The notes: generated by a model from the letters alone, not told the origin. A DNA stretch of 41,996 nt from an uncultured Clostridia bacterium (GCA_944383705.1 CALWQR010000008.1:1-41996); one strand, 5' to 3'; positions 28,553 through 37,440 are shown, counted from the first letter of the stretch. Translations and numbers: made by a program.

Positions 28553-29035
28553 TTATTCCTGCACCTCCTGCCAGCCGCGGCAGACATCCACCCAGCCCGT
28601 GGCATGGGAAAGCCGCTCCAGCTCCTCCGGCGTCAGCCGGACCGCGCTGTGGTCGCTGCCCGCCGCAGGATATACAATCGGGAAACGCCGCAGCGAAACG
28701 TCCAGCCAGACGCGGACGCCTGCGCGGACGGCAAACGGGCATACCCCGCCCGGCGCATGTCCGATGAAACGCTCCACCTCGTCCGCGGGAATCATCCTCG
28801 CCTTTGTGCCGAAGGTCTCTCTGTATTTGCGGTTGTCCACACGCGCGTCTCCGGCAACCACCACCAGAATCGCGCCTCCGTCCGCCAGAAAGGACAGGGT
28901 TTTGGCAATTTGCCGCGGCTCGCACCCGATGGCACGGGCGGCCTCCTCTACGGTTGCGCTGGAATGCTCCGGCAGCATCAGGCGGTCGCCCAGACCTGCC
29001 TGTTCAAAATACGCTCTGACGCTTTCATACGACAT
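28553..29035 (-). CDS. YbaK/EbsC-type aminoacyl-tRNA deacylase domain protein
   Basis: This 160-residue protein is a stand-alone YbaK-type editing domain. Family members hydrolyse mischarged tRNAs, most often Cys-tRNA-Pro or Ala-tRNA-Pro. The visible motifs are the conserved Lys region QIAKTLSFLADGG, VVVAGDARVDNRKYRETFG, and HAPGGVCPFAV with the Gly-Gly-Val-Pro/Cys loop. The start follows AAAAGGAG and lies 17 nt after the helicase stop codon; the terminator at 28407 comes after it. It is therefore the fourth gene of a defence-like operon, an unexpected neighbour. Which tRNA it edits cannot be told from sequence alone. Confidence 0.88.
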   Translation of the reverse strand: MSYESVRAYFEQAGLGDRLMLPEHSSATVEEAARAIGCEPRQIAKTLSFLADGGAILVVVAGDARVDNRKYRETFGTKARMIPADEVERFIGHAPGGVCPFAVRAGVRVWLDVSLRRFPIVYPAAGSDHSAVRLTPEELERLSHATGWVDVCRGWQEVQE

Positions 29036-29052
29036 GGCGTCGGTTCTCCTTT

Positions 29053-31284
29053 TCAGGTATATTCGGCGGATATCTCCAGAATCCGCTTCCCTGCCTCGGC
29101 TCCGTTGAGCCGGTCCACGGCGTAGGCGTGGCGGAGCAGGTCGGCCGGGATATAATCGTCATATTTGTCAAACACCGGAATTTCGGCGCTGCCCACCAGC
29201 GCCCCGGTGTCAATTCCCTCCTGCGCCAGCTCCGCCAGCGTGGAGAGCAGGTCGGCGCCGCTCCCCCCCGATATTTTGAAGCTGATGAAATAGCAGCCCT
29301 CGTACTCCACACCCGTGATGCCGAACCGCTTGGCCTGTGACTGAATCAGGCGGCGCACCGTGCGGAAGGAGCGGGTGCCCAGCCAGGGGAACAGGCACCA
29401 GGAGTAACCCCCCAGGTGCACCAGCGAGTGCTGCAGTATACCGGTGTTGCGCGCCACATGCCGCGCCACCTCCAGCCGCCGCTGCGCGTTGGGCTTGAGA
29501 TAGGGGTAGACCGTGTCCTCGGAGAGCACCTGCTTCATGCGCTCGGCAATGCGGGTGTGCACCTCGCCGTAGTCGCCCGGCCAGGAGACCTCCATCTTGC
29601 CCTCCACGCCCCGGACGTAAATCAGCTTGCGCTGGATATCCAGCTCCTCCACCTCCCACACCCGCCCGGCCAGCGCGAACCGGTCCCCTACCGGAGGCGG
29701 CGTGGTGATGGTGCCGATTTCGTCCGAGCCGCAGCGCACGGTGTAATCCTCGGAATCCTTGAACACCGCGTAAAATTTGAAGCTGCGCAGCAACCGCTCG
29801 CCGGCCAGCCCCACAATCAGGGTTTTCTCCTCGGTCATCTCGAGAAAGTCGTTGTTGAGCATCGAGAGCAGCAGCGTCTTGTAGTCCTCGCGCGGCACGT
29901 CGCCGAACGGGGGGAGAGACAGCACCCGCTCGGCCAGTCGCCGTGCGGTCAGCTCGCCGGAGGCGGCCAGCACGCTCAGCGTCTGGTGGAACAGCAGGCT
30001 GAAGGGCAGACGGCGCCGGGCAGGCGGCTCGATGAAGCGCTCCTCGCGGTAGAGCTGCACAATGGCGACGGCCTTGAGCAGCTCCCAGGGAATCAGGTGG
30101 GGAAGCGGCGTGTTGGGCAGCGGGTCCTCCTCGCGGAAGACCATCATCATCTCGGGGGGCTGCCCCCGCCGCCCCGAGCGGCCCAGGCGCTGCAGAAAGC
30201 TCATGACCGAGTTGGGAGACTGGCTTTGCAGCACCCGCTCCAGCCGGCCGATATCGATTCCCAGCTCCATGGTCACGGTGGCACAGGTGACGGCCAGCGC
30301 GTCCTCCTTCATTTTCAGCTCGGCCTCCTCCCGGATGGACGCCGAGAGATTGCCGTGGTGAATCAGGAAGACGTCCGGGTCGCCCCGGGTGCGTGCAATC
30401 TGGCGGAAGGTGGCGCAGAGATATTCGGTCTCCTCCCGCGAGTTGGCAAAGACAAGCGCCCGGCGGTCGTGCACGCAGTCGTACATGAAGGAATACCCGG
30501 CGTCAAAGGTTGCAGCAGGGGGCGCTGGCTCGGTCTGCTCCTTCGGCTCCCTTGCCTGCTCCTCACGGGTGTTCTGCACATAAAAATGCTCCATTCCCAG
30601 CCGCCAGCGCAGCCGGCCCTCGTCAAAGGCGGGAATGTCGGTCTGCCGGCCCGAGCCGGCGCTCAGCCACGCGGCGGCCTGCGGCGGGTCGCCCACCGTG
30701 GCCGAAAGACCGATGCGGCGCGGATGCCGGCCCAGCAGCCGACCCAGGCGTGCAAGCTGACACAGAATCTGATTGCCGCGGTCGCTGCCGGTCAGGGTGT
30801 GAATCTCGTCCAGCACCACGTAGCGCAGGTCGCAGAACAGACGCACCAGATCGTTGTTTCGGTTGATGAGCATGGATTCCAGCGACTCGGGCGTAATCTG
30901 CAGAATGCCGCGCGGCCGCTCGAGCAGCTTTTTCTTGTGGGACCCGGCCACATCGCCGTGCCAGTGCGTGACCGGAATGCCGCTTTGCTCCAGCAGCTCG
31001 CCGATGCGGTAAAACTGGTCGTTGATCAGGCTTTTGAGCGGAGCAATGTACAGCGCGCCGATGCTCTGCGGCGGATTTTCCCAGAGATCGGTGAGAATCG
31101 GGAAAAAGACGGCCTCGGTCTTGCCGCTGGCGGTGGAGGAGCACAGCAGCAGATTGTGGTCGTTGCCGAAGAGCGTTTCGGCCGCCGCCACCTGCACCGC
31201 GCGCAGCGACTCCCAGCCCCGCGAATAGATAAACTCCCGGATAAACTCCGGGAACCGGTCAAACACCGGCGTTCCCTGCGGCAT
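29053..31284 (-). CDS. DEAD/DEAH-box helicase, Shango SngC-like
   Basis: This 743-residue superfamily 2 helicase has motif I (SSTASGKTEAV, about residues 50-60), motif II (VLDEIHTL), motif III (LSATVG), and motif VI (QRLGRSGRRGQ). A domain of about 300 residues follows the two RecA-like lobes, including the Lhr/BrxHI-like region VEVSWPGDYGEVHTRIAERM. The start at 31284 (MPQGTPVFDRF) has GGGAGGG upstream; the frame is open 30 codons more, into the ATPase stop region. It lies 16 nt after the ATPase gene and 17 nt before the YbaK gene. TerB-domain protein, ATPase and helicase in this order match the Shango system as I know it. Confidence 0.87.
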   Translation of the reverse strand: MPQGTPVFDRFPEFIREFIYSRGWESLRAVQVAAAETLFGNDHNLLLCSSTASGKTEAVFFPILTDLWENPPQSIGALYIAPLKSLINDQFYRIGELLEQSGIPVTHWHGDVAGSHKKKLLERPRGILQITPESLESMLINRNNDLVRLFCDLRYVVLDEIHTLTGSDRGNQILCQLARLGRLLGRHPRRIGLSATVGDPPQAAAWLSAGSGRQTDIPAFDEGRLRWRLGMEHFYVQNTREEQAREPKEQTEPAPPAATFDAGYSFMYDCVHDRRALVFANSREETEYLCATFRQIARTRGDPDVFLIHHGNLSASIREEAELKMKEDALAVTCATVTMELGIDIGRLERVLQSQSPNSVMSFLQRLGRSGRRGQPPEMMMVFREEDPLPNTPLPHLIPWELLKAVAIVQLYREERFIEPPARRRLPFSLLFHQTLSVLAASGELTARRLAERVLSLPPFGDVPREDYKTLLLSMLNNDFLEMTEEKTLIVGLAGERLLRSFKFYAVFKDSEDYTVRCGSDEIGTITTPPPVGDRFALAGRVWEVEELDIQRKLIYVRGVEGKMEVSWPGDYGEVHTRIAERMKQVLSEDTVYPYLKPNAQRRLEVARHVARNTGILQHSLVHLGGYSWCLFPWLGTRSFRTVRRLIQSQAKRFGITGVEYEGCYFISFKISGGSGADLLSTLAELAQEGIDTGALVGSAEIPVFDKYDDYIPADLLRHAYAVDRLNGAEAGKRILEISAEYT

Positions 31285-31300
31285 TCCCCTGCCCTCCCTC

Positions 31301-32716
31301 TCAGATATCGATTTCGTCCGGCGAATAGTGCCGGCGCGCCTGCTGCGGCTGCCCGTCCTGCGGCGCGGCCGCACCGGGGCCGGTGTCGGGCCCGGCCTCC
31401 TCCGCAGCCTCCCCCGCCCCGCCGGCCGGGGTCAGCGTCACCGCGCTGCCCACCACCTGGCCGAAGGTGGCGTCGGGATTCTGCATCAGAATGTTGAGCA
31501 CGGTCATATAGTCGCGCAGCATCTCGCGCGGGGTGATCATGCTGTCGGCCCCGGCGCGCCGCAGGCAGATCTGCAAAAACTGCGCCATCTGCTCCGGCGT
31601 GATTCCGGGGTCGCGGCCGTAGTTCTGCGCGTACAGCCGGGTGACCCGGGCAATCAGCGCGAAGAGCTCGTCGTCCGAGAGCCGGCGCAGGCGGATCACC
31701 GGACCGATCAGATTTTTGAAGCCCTCCAGCGCGAACCGGCTGTCGCAGAGCCGGCTGCGCAGCGCCTCATAGCTGAACAGCCCGCGCCGGGTGTCCTCGA
31801 GAAACTGCGGCGTGCCCGCCAGAATCAGCGCCAGCCCCGGCGCCCGGCCCTGCAGGGTGTCGTTGAACATGGCCAGGATTTTCTCATAGTTGTTCTCCCG
31901 GCTGACCCGGTGGGTGATTTTGTAGAGGTTGACGCATTCGTCGATGAACACCACCAGCCCGCGATATCCCATGGTGCGCGCCGCGGCGGCCCAGAGCTTG
32001 AGAAAATCGTACCAGTTTTCATCGTCGATGATGACCGACACCGCAAAGCCCAGCTCCTGCCGGGCCTCGGTTTTGGTGGAAAATTCCCCGCGCAGCCAGC
32101 GCAGGCAGGCGCTCTTGCGCAGCTCGTCCCCATCGGTGTACGCCCGGTAGTAGGCGGTAATCACATGGGCAAAATCAAAGCCGCCCACCAGAAATTCCAG
32201 CTCCTGCAGCGCCGAGAGCACCCGGCGGTTCAGCTCGGCGGCAAAGGGCTCCCCCTCGGTGGGCAGCCCCTCCGTCGCCACGGCGGCCTGCAGCCCGGTG
32301 ATCCAGCGGGCAAGAATTCTTGGCAGCGCGCCCCCGTCCGGCGAGGATTTGGAGGCCAGGTTTTTCATCAGCTCGCGGTAGGTGGCCACGCCGCTGCCCC
32401 CGCTGCCGTACAGCCGGCGCTCGGGGGAGAGATCGGCGTCGGCCGCCAGAAAGCCGCGCTCCAGCGCGTAGCCCCGGATGAGCTGCATCAGGAAGCTCTT
32501 GCCGCTGCCGTAGCGACCGATGAGAAATCGCATCGAGCCGCCCCCCTCGTTGACAAGCTCCAGATCCGAGAGCAGCGCGGAAATCTCGTCGGTACGCCCG
32601 ATGGCAAGATAGGGCGCGCCCGCGCGCGGCACCACCCCGGCCGAGACCGAGGCGAGCAGCGAGGTCAGAATGCGCCGGGGCACCTGCGGAATGTCGTTCT
32701 GTTCGGTTGATTCCAT
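31301..32716 (-). CDS. P-loop ATPase of BrxD/DUF2791 type, Shango SngB-like
   Basis: This 471-residue AAA-type ATPase has Walker A in RFLIGRYGSGKSFLMQLI (about residues 62-79) and Walker B in GLVVFIDECVNLYK, followed by a sensor-like LILAGTPQFLED. It resembles the BREX ATP-binding protein BrxD (DUF2791). The last 45 residues are Gly/Ala/Pro-rich and probably disordered before a final HYSPDEIDI, a possible docking peptide. The start follows AAAGGAG with a 10-nt gap, 30 nt after the TerB-domain gene. It probably works as a complex with the helicase and TerB protein; that follows from known two- and three-gene sets, not from this sequence. Confidence 0.87.
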   Translation of the reverse strand: MESTEQNDIPQVPRRILTSLLASVSAGVVPRAGAPYLAIGRTDEISALLSDLELVNEGGGSMRFLIGRYGSGKSFLMQLIRGYALERGFLAADADLSPERRLYGSGGSGVATYRELMKNLASKSSPDGGALPRILARWITGLQAAVATEGLPTEGEPFAAELNRRVLSALQELEFLVGGFDFAHVITAYYRAYTDGDELRKSACLRWLRGEFSTKTEARQELGFAVSVIIDDENWYDFLKLWAAAARTMGYRGLVVFIDECVNLYKITHRVSRENNYEKILAMFNDTLQGRAPGLALILAGTPQFLEDTRRGLFSYEALRSRLCDSRFALEGFKNLIGPVIRLRRLSDDELFALIARVTRLYAQNYGRDPGITPEQMAQFLQICLRRAGADSMITPREMLRDYMTVLNILMQNPDATFGQVVGSAVTLTPAGGAGEAAEEAGPDTGPGAAAPQDGQPQQARRHYSPDEIDI

Positions 32717-32746
32717 ATCAGGCAGTCTCCTTTCATGGACAGTGAT

Positions 32747-34753
32747 TCACGGCGTGGCCGGGAAAAAGCCATCCAGCAGCGGGCGGTACTCGGCAATCAC
32801 GCAATAGCCGTCTCCGGCGTCCTCGAGCAGGATGTCGCCGGTCGCGTCGGAGACCAGCTCGTTGACCGCGTCGGCCACCGCGTCGGGCAGCCTGCCAAGC
32901 CTTGCGGCCTCGGCCCGCTGCGCGGACGAATCCCCCCGCAGCACCGCCGCAAGAAAGGCGCGGTAGGGCGCAAGCGCATCGCGCAGCCCGCCGTCCGCCG
33001 CAGATCCGGCAGGCCCCGGGCCGGGCGGCGCAGCCATGGCCGGCAAACCGGAGCCGACAGACGGCACAGACGGCGCAGCGGATACGGACGGCACAGACGG
33101 TGCGGACGGCGTAGCCGGCGCAGACGGTGCGGACGGTCCGGTTGGGGCAGCTGGCACAGGCTGCCGGGGTAGCGGCGCTGCGGCGGCAGCCCGGGGCTCC
33201 TCCTCCGCAAAGGCCTCCACCAGGCGCTGCGTGGTGCGCCAGGAGCGGCGCTCGATGGCGGCGGCATCGGCAATGTTCAGGGGCTTGTCGGGCAGGTCGT
33301 AGAGCCGCTCGTAGGCCGGCTCGGGCTCCGCCTGCTTCTTTGCGGGCCGGGCGGCGGGAAGCAGCGCCGCGACGCATTCGTCAATCTCCTTCCCCAGGGG
33401 CGAGGCCGGCAGCGCGTATACCGTCAGCCGGGAACGGACGCCAAGCGCGGCACGCAGCCGGTTTTCGGCGTGCTTGAGCGCATCGGTCACGGTAAAGCGC
33501 AGCTCGTGCGAGCGCGAGAAGGAGCAGTAGGAAATTTCCAGCCGCCGCCGGATCGGGCCCGAGCACAGCGCGCCGGAATAGGCCTCCCGCCGGCGCACAC
33601 AGTCGCCGAGCAGGGCGCCGGCCCCCGGGCCGCCCTCCCTGCCCGCCCAGGCAGCCACACGGCCCAGCACCTCGGTCATGACGCGGTCGAACAGCGCCCG
33701 GTTTTCTGGCGTACAGAATTTGCTTTTGCGGTAATCGTAATTGCAGCAGAACTCCATCAGCGCCTGCCCCCAGGCCTGCCGGTCCCGCCCGCTCACATAA
33801 AACTCGCGCAGGCTGCAATGCCGCATGATCTCGGCCCGCTCCCCGGCGTCAAGGCAGACCGGCGCGGGCAGGCGGCGCAGCAGGCTGTAATCGCAAATCC
33901 ACTCGGGCAGGTAGAGATCCAGGCGCGGGAAGCGGCCGCGGTAGCCGCTCCAGATGCCGCACAGCAGCTCCTGCCCCTGCGCCGCGGGAATGCGGTCGGC
34001 CAGATTGAGAATTTCGTACACCAGCAGCAGCACATAGCTGTAGTCGGTATCCGGGAACTCCCCGTTCCGAACGCATTCGCGGAGATACAGATACCAGGCA
34101 AGCTGCCGCCGGTTCAGCTGCGCATACTGGGGCACATAGGAAAAATAGGGGACCGGCGCGCAGGGGCTGCCGTGCGCCTCCAGCAACTCGCCGGCCGTGC
34201 GGACAAAGTCCTCGTAATACCGGTAGGAGCTTGGCGGGGCAAACACGCGGACGCGGTGAATCAGCAGGCTGTCCGGGGTGTATTCAAACTCCGGCTGCGG
34301 GGCGTTTGCCTCCTCGTCCTCCGTGTGCGGATAGACATACCGGTGAATCACCGGCTGTCCGCCGGACGCCGACACCGTGTGCACCACCGTGCGGGCCGCC
34401 CGAGGCTCCGGGGCCCTCCGCTGCGCGGGCAGATCCCGGGCATCCGGCGGCACCGGAGGCGATGGGACCGGGGGCGGCGATGGCACCGGGGGCGGCGATG
34501 GCACCGGGGGCGGCGATGGCACCGGGGGCGGCGATGGCACCGGGGGCGCCGGCCTGGGAATCGGGATTTCCTGCGCGGAGGCTTCCCGCACGGCGGGACG
34601 CAACGGCTCCAGAATCAGCTCGGCGGTATCGGTATGGCTGCTGCGCGGGGGCGTCTGCCGCCGGGGCAGCAGCGCGTCGATGTCCCAGAAGCGGTCCAGC
34701 TCCTCTTCCCGGCTGTCCCTGCCGCCGCGCGGCGGTTTCTGCGGCTTTTCCAT
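32747..34753 (-). CDS. TerB N/C-domain protein with proline-rich linker, Shango SngA-like
   Basis: This 668-residue protein has a charged N-terminus, a Pro-rich linker of PPPVPS repeats (about residues 68-100), and a TerB-N-type domain (about 170-400, with YRYYEDFVRTAGELLEAHG, FSYVPQYAQLNRRQLAWYLYLRE and SYVLLLVYEILNL). A second low-complexity Ala/Pro/Ser linker (about 525-575) leads to a short C-terminal TerB-C-like segment. The ATG at 34753 has a near-perfect AAAGGAGGT site; the frame stays open 27 codons into the promoter region, which rules out the longer form. It is the first gene of the operon. TerB domains are tied to metal or stress responses and to the Shango defence system; the biochemical role is not known. 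Confidence 0.85.
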   Translation of the reverse strand: MEKPQKPPRGGRDSREEELDRFWDIDALLPRRQTPPRSSHTDTAELILEPLRPAVREASAQEIPIPRPAPPVPSPPPVPSPPPVPSPPPVPSPPPVPSPPVPPDARDLPAQRRAPEPRAARTVVHTVSASGGQPVIHRYVYPHTEDEEANAPQPEFEYTPDSLLIHRVRVFAPPSSYRYYEDFVRTAGELLEAHGSPCAPVPYFSYVPQYAQLNRRQLAWYLYLRECVRNGEFPDTDYSYVLLLVYEILNLADRIPAAQGQELLCGIWSGYRGRFPRLDLYLPEWICDYSLLRRLPAPVCLDAGERAEIMRHCSLREFYVSGRDRQAWGQALMEFCCNYDYRKSKFCTPENRALFDRVMTEVLGRVAAWAGREGGPGAGALLGDCVRRREAYSGALCSGPIRRRLEISYCSFSRSHELRFTVTDALKHAENRLRAALGVRSRLTVYALPASPLGKEIDECVAALLPAARPAKKQAEPEPAYERLYDLPDKPLNIADAAAIERRSWRTTQRLVEAFAEEEPRAAAAAPLPRQPVPAAPTGPSAPSAPATPSAPSVPSVSAAPSVPSVGSGLPAMAAPPGPGPAGSAADGGLRDALAPYRAFLAAVLRGDSSAQRAEAARLGRLPDAVADAVNELVSDATGDILLEDAGDGYCVIAEYRPLLDGFFPATP
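33040..33180 (-). repeat. Low-complexity Ala/Pro/Ser-coding repeat in the TerB gene
   Basis: Irregular repeats built on GACGGCACA and GACGGTGCG 9-mers encode the APSAPSVPSV-type linker ahead of the C-terminal domain. Confidence 0.6.
34461..34550 (-). repeat. Five 18-bp tandem units coding PPPVPS repeats
   Basis: Five units of GATGGCACCGGGGGCGGC (plus-strand reading) lie end to end at 34461, 34479, 34497, 34515 and 34533; only the outer two units differ, by one base each. Near-identity at silent positions shows recent expansion. The unit adds six residues per copy, so length change keeps the frame. Confidence 0.9.
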
Positions 34754-34805
34754 GTCTGCACCTCCTTTCTCTGCCCGGCCTGCGGGCTGCTTCTCTGAAT
34801 ATTTT

Positions 34806-34834
34806 ATTATACCATGTATCGGCACGGTTGTCAA
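34806..34834 (-). promoter_or_regulatory. Consensus sigma-A promoter of the TerB operon
   Basis: On the minus strand TTGACA (34829-34834) and TATAAT (34806-34811) are separated by 17 bp, a full consensus match. Transcription should begin near 34799, about 46 nt before the ATG. Such a promoter suggests constitutive, strong expression unless a repressor acts on it. Confidence 0.92.
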
Positions 34835-34957
34835 TCTGTTTTTGAAAAAAACACGCCGGCCTGCCCCGGCGCGCGTGCCCGAGCAACCCCGGAGCGTTTT
34901 TTTCGCAAAACGGCCGGAAAATGCTTGGAAATATCCCGAAAAAATTGATAAAAGCAG

Positions 34958-34986
34958 TTGACTTTTTGCAAAAAATGTGATACAAT
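34958..34986 (+). promoter_or_regulatory. Sigma-A promoter of the DUF1508 gene
   Basis: TTGACT (34958-34963) and TACAAT (34981-34986) are separated by 17 bp, with the start codon 36 bp past the -10 box. It is back to back with the TerB operon promoter about 125 bp away. Confidence 0.85.
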
Positions 34987-35022
34987 AAAAACAGATATCT
35001 GATGATGCAATGGAGGTAGGTT

Positions 35023-36186
35023 ATGGCAATCTGGAATCTGTTTCAAAAGAACAAGGGCAAGGACGAAGCCGAGGCCAAAAAGGCGGCCGCGGCGTCCAAG
35101 CCTGCCGAGGGCAAACCGGCTGTGAACGCCGGTGCAAAGCCCGCACCCGCCGCAAAGCCGGCACAGCCCAAGGCGGCCTCGGCCAAGGCTCCCGCCGCCA
35201 GACCCGCCACACCCGCAAAGGCCGGTGCGGCGAGGCCGCAGCAGCCCAAAGCCGCCGCAAAGCCTGCGGCGCCCAAAGCCGTCAAGCTCTCCAGCGAGCC
35301 GGCCCGGCAGGCTGCCCGGGGCAGCTACCCCTTTTATGTGGCGACCGAGGAGGACATCCGCATGGCCTTTGACGCCGCAATTGCCGAGGCAGAGGCCGAA
35401 ATTGAAAAGAACGGCGCCAAGGCGGTTGGCAAATACGAGTTCAATCTGGAGGTGGACGGCTACCACTTCTACCTGATTGCCAACAACGGCCAGGTGCTGT
35501 TCGACAGCCCCAGCTTCACCACGCTCATCGGGGCGCTCAACGGCATCAAAACCTTCAAGAAGACCGTGGCAAACGGCGAATTTGACATCAAGGTGGACAA
35601 ATACAAGCGCTATCGCTTCATCCTGGCCAACAAATACTACGGCGAGAACTACACCACCCGCGAGCAGTGCCAGAAGTGTGCGGAATCGGTGCGCAACTTT
35701 GCCGACAACGCGCACATCATCCGCTATACGCCGGATAAGGACGCCGTGATTGCCTTTGAAACCGCCCGACTGACCAAAAACACGGCCGACAATGTGGACT
35801 GGAACGCCATTGCCCGCGCCGAGGCGACGGCACAGAAAAAGGGCAAGTTTGAAATCTGCCAGGAAAAGAACGAGTTCTGCTTCTATCTGCTGGCCAGCAA
35901 CGGGCAGATTCTCTACTCCAGCCGCTATTACTCCAGCGAGAACGCCTGCCGCAAGGGGATTGACTCCTTCAAGCGCGCCGCCTATGTGGGCAACTTCTTT
36001 GTTGACCGCGATAAGTTCGGCAACTACCGCTATGTGCTCAAGAACATCGGCTCCGCGCCCAGCTTCATCGGTGAGTCCTATGACAACAAGCCCCAGTGCG
36101 AGAAAATCATCGAGTCGGTGAAGAACTTCATCGTCACCGCCACCATCGAAAAGGAATCCGACGAGGAAACCCCTGCCGAGGAGTGA
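35023..36186 (+). CDS. Four-repeat DUF1508 protein with histone H1-like tail
   Basis: This 387-residue protein has a tail (about residues 18-97) rich in Ala, Pro and Lys, like the C-terminal tail of histone H1 or some bacterial nucleoid proteins. Four DUF1508-type (YegP-like) units of about 45 residues follow, in two pairs: GKYEFNLEVDGYHFYLIANNG, GEFDIKVDKYKRYRFILANK, GKFEICQEKNEFCFYLLASNG and GNFFVDRDKFGNYRYVLKN (first residues shown). Each unit ends in a helix of the GI-x-SFK type. No signal peptide is present. The start follows GGAGGTAGGTT. The function of DUF1508 is not established; a role in nucleic acid or envelope binding for this form is inference. It is a monocistronic gene. Confidence 0.85.
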   Translation: MAIWNLFQKNKGKDEAEAKKAAAASKPAEGKPAVNAGAKPAPAAKPAQPKAASAKAPAARPATPAKAGAARPQQPKAAAKPAAPKAVKLSSEPARQAARGSYPFYVATEEDIRMAFDAAIAEAEAEIEKNGAKAVGKYEFNLEVDGYHFYLIANNGQVLFDSPSFTTLIGALNGIKTFKKTVANGEFDIKVDKYKRYRFILANKYYGENYTTREQCQKCAESVRNFADNAHIIRYTPDKDAVIAFETARLTKNTADNVDWNAIARAEATAQKKGKFEICQEKNEFCFYLLASNGQILYSSRYYSSENACRKGIDSFKRAAYVGNFFVDRDKFGNYRYVLKNIGSAPSFIGESYDNKPQCEKIIESVKNFIVTATIEKESDEETPAEE

Positions 36187-36199
36187 AATACGATGCTCC

Positions 36200-36237
36200 G
36201 GCGGGCCGCGCCGTCCCCCGGGACGGCGCGGCCCGCC
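36200..36237 (+). terminator. Long GC-rich hairpin after the DUF1508 gene
   Basis: An 18-bp near-perfect inverted repeat (36200-36217 with 36220-36237) leaves almost no loop, so the tip must open. Only TTG follows, so it is a poor terminator alone; together with the palindrome at 36258 it forms a two-hairpin end. Confidence 0.6.
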
Positions 36238-36257
36238 TTGGCTCAGCCCAAGACCAT

Positions 36258-36295
36258 ATGCAAAAGGCCGGATCCCGGGATCCGGCCTTTTGCAT
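36258..36295. terminator. Perfect 38-nt palindrome, bidirectional terminator
   Basis: A perfect palindrome is centred between 36276 and 36277, with arms of 19 bases that start ATGCAAAAGGCCGG. Each strand reads a GC-rich stem ending in TTTT, so it can stop transcripts from the DUF1508 gene (plus) and from the convergent DUF2974 gene (minus, stop at 36331). Confidence 0.85.
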
Positions 36296-36330
36296 GCTCA
36301 GAGCGTGGCTGCCTGGCCACTCGCCGCATC

Positions 36331-37440
36331 TCAGCCCTTCCGCTTGGGCGCAAGGTCGTTGATAAGGGTCTTGGTGTTGATTTTAATCAACTCCTGCACG
36401 GTTTGCAGCACGGTTTTACGCATTTGCGGATCCAGCCGCATACTCCGCAGAATCCAGCGGTTTTTGAAGGACATCAGATCGGTGAGCGTGGCGGCGTTAT
36501 CCGCCGAGAGCAGCCGGTACAGCGCGTCGCAGAACTGTTCCCTCTGGACGGGAGAGAGATTTTGCAGCCATTCCCGCAGCGCCCGGTTTGTGCGCTTGCT
36601 CTCCTCGGTCACGTCCTTGACCCGCACAAAGGCTTTGCCCTGCACCTCCCAGGTCAGTCCGTCGTGCTGGAACAGCCCGACCTGCCGGCTTTTGACCACG
36701 GTATAACTCTCGTCGTGCTCCAGCAGCATCCCCACCACCGAGGACTGCGGCACCAGCGTGCGGATGCGGGTCTGGACCTCGAGATAATCCGGATTCCGGA
36801 ACCATGCGGTGCGGAAGCCGGGGCCGTCGTTGCACCACACCTGCACCAGCCGGGAGCGCACCTCCGGGCGGCAGTGAATGGCCGCGTATACCGCCAGATT
36901 GCCCCCCTTGCTGTGGCCGGCGACATACAGGCGCCCGGGGCAGTGCTCGGCCGCCTCGTTGAGATAAGCGGCCGCATAGGCCTGCGCCGGCACCACGTCC
37001 AGAAAGCTCATGTTGAAGTTTTCCTTCCACCCCACCAGCGTATCGTCGGTGCCGCGGTAGGCGACAACGGTCTCTCCCGTGTCCAGACAGAAGGTGGTTG
37101 CCGAAAACTGGGTCTGCACCTCGGTATCGATGCGGTTGACATACCCCTTCATCCCGACGCTGCGGAAGCGCCGGCACTCCCGCGCCACGCGCAGCAGCCG
37201 GATGATCTCCTTTGGCACCATCACCCCCATGGAAATGCGGCGGGGGTCCGGATTCCGGGCAAAAAAGCTGTTCGCCGCCGCGCGGACCGACACCGGCGTC
37301 GAGGAATGCCCCGCGGGCACAATGCCCCCGAATTCAATATAGGAAAGCAGCGAAAAGATGAGGCTGTCAACCTCGTTCAGGGGGTCCTGCGCAAAGGAGA
37401 GGTCGCCTCTCCAGGTCAGATAATCGTACAGTGTGCCCAT
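36331..37440 (-). CDS. DUF2974 alpha/beta-hydrolase-like protein
   Basis: This 369-residue cytosolic protein resembles the DUF2974 (Mbeg1-like) family. A lipase-type nucleophile elbow is visible as VAGHSKGGNLAVYAA (about residues 170-184), with a preceding AYRGTDDTLVGWKENF that fits the oxyanion region. A later GPGF and an HDES in the C-terminal third may supply the other catalytic residues. The C-terminal 100 residues are helical and charged. There is no signal peptide. The start follows AAAGGAG. It is the last gene of a group with DUF1846 (77 nt upstream) and an M18 aminopeptidase. The substrate is unknown. Confidence 0.85.
   Translation of the reverse strand: MGTLYDYLTWRGDLSFAQDPLNEVDSLIFSLLSYIEFGGIVPAGHSSTPVSVRAAANSFFARNPDPRRISMGVMVPKEIIRLLRVARECRRFRSVGMKGYVNRIDTEVQTQFSATTFCLDTGETVVAYRGTDDTLVGWKENFNMSFLDVVPAQAYAAAYLNEAAEHCPGRLYVAGHSKGGNLAVYAAIHCRPEVRSRLVQVWCNDGPGFRTAWFRNPDYLEVQTRIRTLVPQSSVVGMLLEHDESYTVVKSRQVGLFQHDGLTWEVQGKAFVRVKDVTEESKRTNRALREWLQNLSPVQREQFCDALYRLLSADNAATLTDLMSFKNRWILRSMRLDPQMRKTVLQTVQELIKINTKTLINDLAPKRKG

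Noticed and set aside
36258..36295. Attachment site or IS end from the 38-nt palindrome
   Set aside because: It lies between convergent genes, each strand ends in TTTT, and there is no transposase or integrase nearby; a bidirectional terminator explains it.
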